Shown here one piece after another: positions 36,500-47,246 of a stretch of DNA of 64,000 bases. The stretch covers positions 54,665,732 through 54,729,731 of the forward strand of contig NC_071668.1 of the NCBI RefSeq assembly GCF_028554725.1. The letters run 5' to 3'. A program made the translations under genes and the position numbers. The stretch comes from Zeugodacus cucurbitae. Lineage: Eukaryota > Arthropoda > Insecta > Diptera > Tephritidae. A model generated the notes under the pieces. The model saw nothing but the letters and a program-made list of their open reading frames with translations, ran no database searches and was not told the origin of the DNA. Within the stretch, counting starts at the first letter, position 1; every line of letters begins with the position of its first letter.

Positions 36500-36870
36500 T
36501 CTAGTTCTCCATCTCTTGATAGGCAAATGAGCAAAAAATAAGCATATTCTGTTTCTACCAGACAACTTGGAAATCGCAAGTTCAGCCAGCTCCTTCTCCA
36601 CCTGGCCTTTCCAACGGAGTGGAGGTCTTCCTTGGTTTTCACCAGCGGGTACTACATTGAACAGTTTTAGATCTTGATCGTTTGCGTCCATTCGGACAAC
36701 ATCATACCACATAAGCGGGTTTCGCCTTATCACTTTAGCTCACATTCAAACGGGTATCTGTCTGTTGGCTACCCAGAGGATACTTGGTAATACCGAAAGT
36801 CGCTGCTTGAGCCACATGCAAAAGAATCGTAACTGGCCATTCCTAAGTGAACTTCTACACATGACCCTAT
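36500..36870 (-). mobile_element. LINE-derived composite repeat, second copy
   Basis: The minus strand has the same order as the insertion at 32.25-32.65 kb. First comes the module with GATTCTTTTGCATGTGGCTC and CCAAGTATCCTCTGGGTAGC, then LINE family 2 sequence (DVVRMDANDQDLKLFNVVPA, GRPPLRWKGQVEKELAELAI). The 3' end is degraded. The common junction in two separate places argues that this composite moved as a unit. Confidence 0.7.
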
Positions 36871-38984
36871 CCTCCAATAGACAACTAGTTTAGAAAAATT
36901 AGTCTACTAAAGCTTCGTTCTTTCGTAGATTTAGATATATTTGGAGCTTAAAAAATATTGACTTTCATATCAGAAATATGGGTGATTGGAGGGATCGTAG
37001 TCGGACTACGAATCCTTAAACCGGCATGCGGTAGATTCGAGCTTATCCCGGATGGTTCCAGAAAGATTAGACATCATGTTCTGGGGGTCATTACATGGTA
37101 CCAGCAGAGGTCGCAGAAGAAATTAATTCAGATCTAAAGCAAAGGGAGTCAATATTTTATGAGTACACTAAAAGACACCAAAATTGGTCTCATCAAACAA
37201 ATTTTTTATCCATTTTTAGTCGAAGCAATAACTAAGACCAACATGACCTCTCTATAAGGGACTTAAATGGAAAAATTTCGTGAACAAAGAACACATACTT
37301 CTAATTCCCACCTGACTAAACCAGTTTTACTTCCTAACTATGCCTTTATGCTACTAAATATGCCTCAAGTTATGTGCACAAGAATCGCAACTATTTGCTA
37401 AAAAATCCATTGAAAAGTCTAAAATTTCATTGTGAAAATTCCGAAGCAGAAAAAGCGAACGAACCCACAGAACATTCGAGTAATGCGACCGCTGCTGTGA
37501 CAGGAAATAGTGTGGTAAGCAAACAGCTGAGCAGCCGTGTAAGTAGCTGTTTCCTGCTGCGCCAGCAAGCCACTGCAGCGAGCAGGTAAAACTGGAAAAT
37601 GGCATGCAACATGCAGCACGTGGCAGCAATGTGGCAATTTCGCGCTTGAAAGCTGCTGATATGAAATATGCACTGCCAAAATATGAAGTATAGCCAACGC
37701 CAGTTATGTACTTTGTATATAATCCACCAACCAGTGTAAGTGCATGTGCATGTGGAAGCATAAGGAAAGCGGTGGCAGCAGCTCATACCTAAATATTTGC
37801 CAAAGAAAAAAATATTAACTCTTTTCGCCACTGGTGAAGTGTAGTGGCTGCAACTGCTGCCTGCAAGCACAACGGCTCCTGCTGCTGTTGATGACAAGAA
37901 ATCAGTTTTGACAGCCGTGACGCAGCTATATACGCGCACATTGCTGAAATTTACTCCTCGGGTATCAGCATTGCCTTAGCTGGCATTTGTTCTTTTGTAT
38001 GCTGAAGCGTCTCCAGGGCGCTCTATCGTTGCAACAGCTGTTGCCAACTGGTGTGAGTTGATATCCTGTTGTAGGATGTAGCATGCATATTTCCTTCCTT
38101 CGCCGCTGAGGTTACCCTGGTTGCTCGTGAGTCGACATTTTTCGTAGTTGAGTTATTTGGAAATTGTGACGCTTTAAGTAAAAAAGTGACAGGCGGTGAC
38201 CTCACAGCGCTGAGTAGTTGACACACTTTATTTAGTTTTTCTCTTCGTGAAAAGGGTTAGCTTTGAGATGAGTGCCACTGTAGGTAACGAAATGTGATAG
38301 GCATCTGCTGATAAAATAATGGAGAAAAAAAAAATGAAAATTGAGTGATGAAGAAGAATAAGAAAATCGATGGGTAATAACAACAGTATAAGAGCATTGT
38401 TTATAAATTCAGACATGCTAGAAAATGGACAGGCCTTTTATATTCGGATAAAAGAAGTTAACGTATTAATGATTGGAATTTTCAATGTTTACAACTAAGA
38501 GTAGGTTGTCAAATATGTGTTTACAACTAAAGAGAATAGTATTCCTTTTTTTGTTGTAATAGTAAGAGCGAAAAGCTGAAATTCTCTAATTTTTAGGTCA
38601 GGCTTAATCTCATCACTATTGTGTCACCAAATTTATGCGACTTCTGTCATGCGACCTACTTGAAGAAGTCTTATAAATCTTTATTAATGTTTGAGTCTTG
38701 TGTTGTATACTAACCACACTGCATTAGACGATACTCTCATTTCTGATTACGAGACGTTTCGTCAGAAAGAGCTATGAGTTAAAAGTTTGCTTGATATGGT
38801 GAACCTTTCCTTCTTCCAGTCATCACAAAGGAAAACGACTTTTTCATGCGATTGTCGCTTTAATAAGAATAAATCTTATCCAAAAGCAGTATGAAACAGA
38901 ACGTTAACTCGTTTAAAAAGTACTTAGTTGCCCAATCCGATAGCACCATTATCGTAAGACAAAATTCGTATGTTGTCATCCATT
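36871..38984. other. Non-coding stretch, GC-richer centre
   Basis: Around 37370-38230 the sequence is GC-richer, CAGC-rich and single-copy-looking, with overlapping frames on both strands that lack domains. It could hold an enhancer or untranslated exon, but I cannot show it. Confidence 0.35.
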
Positions 38985-39360
38985 CTAGATAACAGATAAT
39001 GATAATTTCAGACACGAACCGGACTCACGGTTGGCGGATCCATTATAAAAATTTAAAGGGGCGAACCAATATGGCGGACATATTTTAAAAATTTTCCATA
39101 CTGCATCCGACATTTTGAATTTTGTAAAACCGATACCGGATTTGTAATCAGAGACCCCGAAAAGCCCCGAGTAACGAGATTCAAGCGATTCCGAAGAATT
39201 TTTCAAAAAACCGTCCACCATATTGGATTCGCCATTTTGAATTTAGAAAACCCACACCCTGAAAACCACCGCATAGTGACTTTTAACCGAATCCGTTGAA
39301 TTTTAAAAAAACTCTGTCCGTCATATTGGTTTTCTGCGGTTATGTCAAAATCCTGATCTG
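38985..39360. repeat. Degenerate tandem repeat (CATATTGG/GCCATTTTGAATTT units)
   Basis: Two to three diverged units of roughly 110-150 bp each start near CCAATATGGCGG or CATATTGGATTCGCC. They run through a CATTTTGAATTT block, a CCCCGAGTAACGAGATTCAA-like block and an AATTTTTCAAAAAAC-like block. Unit limits are approximate because of divergence. No coding potential. Confidence 0.5.
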
Positions 39361-40578
39361 ATGGAATTAAATGGACCTCGGCTTCGACCGCAAAACCATA
39401 TAGTACTCATTGTAAGAGCCACATGTCATGACAAAAACTTTTTTTGTGTGGCTGTGTTATCTGAAAGAGACAAGATTTCTGTTTTGGTTGGATGCCGGAT
39501 TTAGTGATCCTTCACCTTGCCACCATCGAGGAAATCGTGCAAAAGTCCACAAGCTTGTATTTGTAAACCACCTATTGACGAAGCTGTACATTATTGAGAC
39601 ATGAGTTTGGGAATAAGAAAGTTCTCCGGATAAAAAGACCAAGACCATGAGGCCAAATAACAGCAGTATTTGAAGCTACTTAAGCGCAATATAATGTTGT
39701 TACTCTGTCCTTGCGCAAGAGTCGATGAACTATAGATCCACTGGGGCACCCGGGGTCACGGTACTTTGCAATGTCAAAATACTTTCCCAAGACCATGTAC
39801 TATTTCATACTTCCGCCATTGTGGTGGCCTGCTTGGTTCGAATGTGACGTCATTTCAATTTTATTCTATAGAATTTATACCGTGCGGCTTCTTTTTGTTT
39901 CCCAATTCAAGAAAAATTAAACTTTAAGGCTTATTTTGAAGATCAAATGTCAAGTGTATCTATCTATAATACATCAATCTTTAGTTTTCGAACGACATTA
40001 TCTATTAATTTCCTTTTTATGATACAAAAATTGAAATATTATCTCTCAAGAAGGACAACTTAACTTACTCGTATATCCACGAAAGCAATTAAAATGCATT
40101 ATGCGAAATCTTGCTCTCATTTTTCTAATTTTGGGTCATGAGTGTAAATATTAGCCAAAAAGTAGCTACGTTCAAGATACATTTATAGCTATTCTTTGTC
40201 GAAAATTTTTAATGACACCAAAGCAAACTTGAGTGTCGCCAAGAGCTTGCCCTACGCCTGTCACAATGCTACAAAAATACACAGAGCGACATGCGGATGG
40301 ATGTACTTTGACTCAGTGTGTGGAGACTATTTGCTATTTACTTTGAACATTTTTACGATCGTCGAAATTAGCTGCCCGCTGACAATCTAACAGTATACAG
40401 TGTGCAACAACATATTCTCATATTTTACTACTTTGCCAACTAAGTTTTACGAACTATTGCATTATCTACTACGACTATATTTCGAAGACACACACACACA
40501 AACACACATACAAATACAAGAACTGCAGTAAAATTTTATTTATTTACACCGCTTCTCTTTTGCTTCTTCTATTTGCAG
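39361..40578. other. Non-coding stretch before the candidate DIP exon
   Basis: No gene is supported. A CA-rich microsatellite lies at about 40489-40506, followed by a pyrimidine tract leading into the candidate acceptor at 40577-40578. Confidence 0.4.
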
Positions 40579-40623
40579 GCAAACACACGCGGGTGCAGGA
40601 CGCGCAGAAAATCGACGAAAATG
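40579..40623 (+). CDS. DIP-theta: Candidate 45-nt exon of the DIP gene, upstream of Ig1
   Basis: A strong acceptor (pyrimidine-rich run ending ATTTGCAG, AG at 40577-40578) and a fair donor (ATG then GTAATT at 40624) frame 45 nt. Read in phase 1 it encodes KHTRVQDAQKIDEN with a leftover G. That G joins the AT that opens the next exon to make Asp, giving DEND-PTAPGF. Entry and exit in phase 1 agree with the frame the Ig1 exon needs, and no stop occurs. In the family, a variable polar segment between signal peptide and Ig1 would sit here. It could still be chance, since the exon is short and no homology is visible. Confidence 0.42.
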
Positions 40624-41640
40624 GTAATTAAAAGTAGAATAAGACGAAAACACAAATCGTTATTACTTTTTTGCTTTCATTAAGTAATAATACATAGAGG
40701 AATGTCCACAAATGCAAGCATACTTTAAAATACCAACAGACCCCAGAGGGGGTAACTTCGAGGGCTCTCGGGGACAAAAGGATTGTAAGGATACTGTTTG
40801 CTGTAGACAAATATACTGCAACAGCAAATCTTTAATTCTATTTGTCAGTGCAAAATGTGCCAGAATTGAGGGAGAACAAGTTCGTGAAAGACACAGTAGA
40901 CAAAGTAATGGAAAAAATTTTACGAAGAAAGAAGAAAAAAGAAACGAAAAAGTCACGATTGAGAAATTTCGCAGCGACAAGAATTTATGCGGGTTATGCG
41001 GACCTGGAGAGAAGCAAGTGAGCAAGTGCTGTGCTTGCACTCTTCTCAATTCTGTTTCCACCCTTCTCTGCTTTCTTACAGTTTACTACTCTCTTCTAAC
41101 ACTCTTCTCGACTCTCCTTATACTCGTCTCCCTCCACTTTCATGCGTCCACGGTGGATATTTTTCGCTTTAATTGAAAATGCGCGTGTAATTGCAACTTT
41201 GTCGCATTAAATGTTGTGCAACAAAAGTTTACCAATGTGCAATATTGTAATCGTAAAATCAGCAAGTTGACAAACATTTCTCTGCAATTACTGCTCTTAG
41301 GAAAGTTGTGCGCGTCTTTTGTCCGCCACAGCTGTGTGCGGAGAGTTGGGTAAGCGCGCGGTGGCGAGTTTTATGCAACAAAGTTTTGCTCCTTGCAGTG
41401 GATTCTGATTGATGGCTAGTGGTTTGCAAATAAAGCTGAAGTATAATAAATTGACGTTTATGAAATTTTAAGTTGAGAATTAAAGATAATTATATGTTCT
41501 ACAGAGAACTCCAGTGACTACTGTAGTAGAAAAGGATTAGATGATTTTGATAATTTTGTTAATAGTTCACTTTAGTTGCAATTCTTGTGGGTTTCGAAAT
41601 TTATCTGTAAACATTTTCGTAAAACACTTACTTTTTTCAG
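40624..41640 (+). other. Intron or upstream non-coding stretch
   Basis: About 1 kb lies between the candidate exon and the Ig1 exon. A frame at 40712-41176 has no domain. The last 100 bases are open in frame with the Ig1 exon and begin with ATG (see findings). The acceptor TTTTTTCAG at 41632-41640 is strong. Confidence 0.4.
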
Positions 41641-41744
41641 ATCCCACTGCGCCTGGCTTTCCGGAACCTATCAATAATGTGACAGTATCTGTGGGTAGAG
41701 ATGCGTTGCTGGCGTGCGTCGTGGATAATCTGAAAGGATATAAG
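41641..41744 (+). CDS. DIP-theta: DIP exon: N-terminal half of Ig1
   Basis: Entered in phase 1 (first two bases complete an Asp/other codon), it encodes PTAPGFPEPINNVTVSVGRD and the first Ig1 cysteine (LLACVVDNLKGYK). The donor is AAG then GTAAGT at 41745, which is optimal. It exits in phase 0, so the first intron inside Ig1 separates the B-strand cysteine from the core Trp. That is the usual split in this family. The intron to the next exon is 2927 bp and contains a DINE-like element and a LINE relic. Confidence 0.9.
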
Positions 41745-44700
41745 GTAAGTTAATCAACCTACATTGTAGTTATACTTGAAAACAATTTATACACCTTAAT
41801 AAATCAAGTAAGGAAGGGCTAACTTCGGGTGTCACCGAATATTTTATACTCTCGCAATTTATTTATTTAATTTTATTAATATAATACACAATTTGACCCA
41901 CATATTCCGATATCTTCACTAGTGCTTACTTTATATATTGTAAAGTACACGATTTAGATAGACATCAAAATTTTGGTATATCGGAAGTAGGTGTGGTTGT
42001 GATTCGACTTGGACTATTTTCACATCATATCATTGGGAAGCTGGGAAGATATTGTAAACCAAATTTCATTGATATTGGTCGAGTAGTTTCGGAGATATGG
42101 TTTTTGACCCATAAGTGGGCGGAGCCCTATTTGGGTGGAGCCCTTCTATACCTTTTTTATAATGCAATTTGAAGTTTCTGGTGGTTTTCCTTACTGAATT
42201 AAAGCAGTTTTAGTAGTTTTCAACATAAACTATGTATGGGTATTGGCGTGGTAATAATCCGATAACCTCCACTTTTGGACTGTAAGAGGTAGTACCTAAA
42301 AGAAACTACTCCAGAAAGTTTCGTTGATACAGGTGTAGTAGTTTACGAGATATTATCCACATATTCCCCTTCATAGTGCGATCCTTCACACCAAATTTTA
42401 CTTCAATAGCTCAATTTATGGCTTAGTTATAGTTAGTTTGTAGGCGTGACAATGGTTCGATTGCAACCTTCCTATCTTGCCAAGTAACACGTGTACCAAG
42501 TTTCATCAAGATATCTCAATTTTTACTCAGACGCACAGACGGGCGAACGGACAGACATCCGGATTTCAAATCAGTCTGATCATTTTGGTATATATGACCC
42601 TATATCTAACTCTTTTAGTTTTAGGTGTTACAAACAACCGTGAACAAAACTATTATACTCACTTAGCAACTTTGTTGCGAGAGTATAAAAATATCTAGCA
42701 AGGAGAGTATTAGAAGCGTAGTGTATATTTAAGAATCTAGAAACTATGAAGTCACAATATAGCACTAAGCTTTTTCTACTAAAGTGAAAAAAAAACCGGC
42801 TCAACATCATTCGAATTATCTTCATTTGGACCTTTTTCTCTTGTCTCCATCACAGCTAGTTCGTTTTGTTCATCCAAAGGTATAGGTACTGAGATGTTTC
42901 AATCTTAGTCTTTCAAACGATAAACAGCGGGGGAAGAAATGCCTTGATGATTCGCCCTCGGCTTCCTCTATATAGCTATGGAAGTTTGCGTTTGACAAGA
43001 TTTCTAACCTCAACGCATGTATGCCTATTCCGCAGTGTCCGGTGAGTACTCCCACTATTTCGGCAAGGGGGACTTTGCAAATACTGGTCCGAACTAAAAC
43101 GCAAGAGGATAATGGAGGCCCGGCTCGTTTCTAGCCTAGGTATCCTAGTTAGCTTATCAGCTCTGCTGTTCACAGCAATTTCACTGAGACCAGCCCCCCC
43201 AATCAAGTCTGATAGTGATAATGCTTGACGCTATCTATGACAATCCTTAACTTATAGGAGCTCTACTATCAGAATATTTACCAGCCTGAAGGAGGTGGCA
43301 CTTCGGAGCAGTTCATCTACCGCAACCTTAATTCAGAAATTGATCCGTGCGAAAACTATTTCTATCCACTTGTAATCAAGCGACAGCATTCAAGGGGTTT
43401 TGTTGAAACATGAGAACCAACTATAGGAACTGTTTGGCATCACAGAGGACGGTATTTATTAGTTGATGTCATTTTTAAGACAAGCTATTGAAACAAATTT
43501 TTTTTTTTAATTTGAAAATGTATTTGTCATTGTCGCTTTCTTCTACAACATCGACATAATTCTTCAATTGATATATTGATAAATATCATAATTATTTGTG
43601 TGCATATGCGGAATCATGCCATCGATGCCAAAATCATGCGATTACACAAGTTTTTCCTACCAATAAAGTTCCCCAACAACAAAAAATCCAGTTTATAAAC
43701 TGAGTAGCAAATCAATGAGAGCATAAATTAGCAACTGTCGATTAAACGCTTTCGGTACAAACGTAAATGGGTGATATAGTTTCTAATAGAGCGTATATAA
43801 ATACACACTTGTATCACTAAGTGCACACATAGCGTATGAGTAACATCTATCGCATATGGAGAGTGCTTCTTGTAAATAGAACATTTAAATGTATGTGCAT
43901 TAGGGTGAGTTGTTTGAAGTATTGACGTTTACATAATAAATCTACATTTTTTATAATAAATCAGACATTTGGTCAGGTGATCCACGCAATAAAGGTCATC
44001 CTTTGACAGTTGTACGCAGACTCTTTGGTTATGAAAAGCTCCTAAAGGTGGTTCTACACCTAATCGTTTGATTCAATCGTTTAATCGTTATAAAATTCGC
44101 TGCTGAGTACATTTTTAAGATACGGGAGGAATATAGACGTCGCGATATTGACAGCTGGTTATTACTTCTCACCAAGCTTAGGACTCGACTGATCGGATGT
44201 AGCCAACACAGATAACTATACTTATAATTGGGAGTTAAACGATGGAGCCATGTTAAATAAATTGTTGCACATTGCAAGAATAGCATGTTAAGCTTTGAAA
44301 ATATTCGTAATATACGTTTCTACCAAAAGAGCCACCCTGTTGTTAATGCACACACACAAATGTAATTGAAAATTAAACATGGCAGCACTTAAACACAATT
44401 TTGTGGTAAATGAATGAGGTCTCTGAATCGGAGCAAAGACATTTTGATTAATGTTTGCCAAAGTATGACAGCAAAGCATTGATAATTTGTCAGGTTTCAT
44501 TAGATTACGAGTTGAGTGAGGGAATATGTTTTGACGGATGCTGATGGATTGAAACACATACACTTAAATGTAAATATTTTGAGCGCTTATAACTTAGAGC
44601 ATTTATTTACATATAACTTAAACACAAATCAATATCGCAATTAAATACAATTTCTTGTCAAACTCTTGCAGGTCGCTTGGGTGCGTGTGGACACACAGAC

Positions 44701-47213
44701 AATACTCTCCATACATCACAATGTGATCTCGCAAAATAATCGCATCAGTTTGAGTTATAATGATCATCGATCGTGGTACTTGCATATCAAAGAGGTGGAA
44801 GAGAGTGATCGTGGTTGGTACATGTGTCAGGTAAATACGGATCCGATGCGCTCGCAAAAGGGATATCTGCAAGTTGTCGGTGAGTTTATTAATTGCAAAT
44901 ATTTATTAACTTTAATTTCAAATCGACTAACCGAATTAACCGAAAAGGGCATTATTCGAATAATAATATTCGGTTTGCACTATTCGGGTAGTCGTCAGTC
45001 ATCGAATATTCGATTAACCGCTTATTTCCGACTATCCGGTTAACCGTTCTGTTTTTATTGAAAAAAGTGAAACACAGGAAAAATGCGCGCAATTGACATT
45101 TTCACAAGTAAAAACAAACAAACATCAAAGGCTGATTGGATTTCAAACAATTTTCATTTATTCGAATAGTAACAGTATAACTATTCGAATAACCGCAGTA
45201 GAACGGGTATTCGAATAGTCATAACATTGCGACTAATCGAATAGTACTAACCGATTAATATTCGTACGAGCGGTTACAAACCGGATATTCGAATAATCGG
45301 TTTTCAGGTTAATCGAATAATTTGAAAAGCCCTAATATGTACATATATTCATAAATAATAATTATTGTTGAACACTTCATCTTATATTTTCAAATAATTA
45401 TTTCATCTTCTTTCTCCATAGTACCTCCCGTCATAATTGAAAGCATGACCAGCAATGACATGGTTGTTCGTGAAGGTCTCAATGTGACGCTGATGTGCAA
45501 AGCGCGTGGTTACCCGGAACCATATGTGATGTGGCGACGTGAAGATGGCGAAGAAATGCTCATCGGTGGTGAACATGGTAAGTTCAACAAAAAGATAGGC
45601 AAGTCAGAGTGGAGAATAATTGTAATATCCAAACTAAGTTCTAGTAAAAAAAAATTTAAACATTACTTAAAATACTCTCGTATATCAATCGCTCCTTTTT
45701 TTAGAACTGCCACTCCGATTTTTACTAAGATAAAATTCAAAGATAACGTTTTTCCCTCAATAATTATTATTTAGATAATTAAGTAGTCGTTTCAACAAGA
45801 TTCCTGTAATAGTACCTAAAAATGCCTCAACAGTTTTGAAATCCATAATTTTCTAGCTTTTCTTAAGTAAATATTGAATCATCCGTTATTAACCACTGAG
45901 TTCCCAGTTAAAAACATAATTTGTGTGGTGGACATGTGAGAAGATCTTTCTCGCCTTTCATTTACCATCAAAAAATATTTAACTATGAAAATAACGCTTG
46001 GTTTTTATTTGCTTAGAACATATCTATAATCAGAAAGCTCAAAGATTTATAATTAGTAAAAAGTTGTATCAAGATTTCTCGACCACCCAATGTTACATTA
46101 TCAGCACCGAGGAAATTAGAATTATATTAAGATAAATCCGGTTAATTCATTGTGACCAGCAAATAGTCTCCTGCTCTACCACACCCTCAACTAAGAGATC
46201 CCGTTGCTGTCACGGTTCCTTGATCAGGATTGCATCGGATTCGTCACTTCATAAACCGACTCTAATTGCTTGATTCCGATGGTGCAGAAGTCCATTTATG
46301 TTTGCGTCTCTTCTTTTGACCCATGCATCGCGCATTAAAACTGAGTTCTGTTAAGGGGATCCTAAGAATCACTCTTTCGAACACATAGCATATGACCTTG
46401 GTGTCACTGAGAGGATTGAGAAACTCCAAGTTAAGCAGTATCTGCGCTTACCAATAAGGGCGCTTTTTTTCTAGCCTTTTTACAATCGAATTTTGAGTGG
46501 TAGTGAGGGTAATAGTACCTCATTATCTCTTCATTCTGTCCTGCGGGAAGTTTTTTGCTGCAAGCCAGATACGAGCCCTAGAGCATGGCGGATGATCAAC
46601 CTTATCCACGACCTTCATCTTCCACAGTGGAGAAAATGCCTCAATATAAAGAACGGCCAATCGTGATATAGTAACAAAATGTAGTCTTCTCAAAGTGGCT
46701 TTAGACCTGGAAAATATATAATATATAATAAATACCATGCGCCAAGTCTTGGAAAAACCAATGAAAAGAGAATCGACACACACCATCTCTTTGTCGATTT
46801 TTAAGCTGCTTTTGACATAGAAATCCAACGCTCTAGAAATCACTCTTGCTACCTTGGACACTCGACGAACAAAACCCAACTTCTACAAGTCTCTCATCAT
46901 TCCTTCCTACTTTATGGAGCAGAAGCGCGGATGATGTCAACACTAGGCACTACGACACACTACTAGACGACACTAGGATTTTTCGAGAGAAAGGTTTTGC
47001 GCAAAACATCTCAGCCTTTTATATAAGAGCTTCCAATTGCAAATTGCCAGCTGCTTTGATTATAAAATTGCCTTCGTTATTTATGGATCTAGTTGTGATG
47101 GGGGTCCACCAAGTTGCATTGAGTAACTTAACAAGATAAGTTAATTACCGGGGACAAAATTGTTTCTGTGGTAGATTGGCAAGATTGTTAGCTGGTAACA
47201 TGGTATATCTCTC

Positions 47214-47246
<33 letters not shown>

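Noticed and set aside
37354..37939. Overlapping antisense frames of 92-170 codons
   Set aside because: Frames are open on both strands at the same place, Cys/Ser/His-rich from CAGC and TGC words, with no domain or splice context.
40663..41176. Frames on both strands (132 and 154 codons) near the DIP gene
   Set aside because: They overlap each other on opposite strands, lack domains and are not in phase with the DIP exons.
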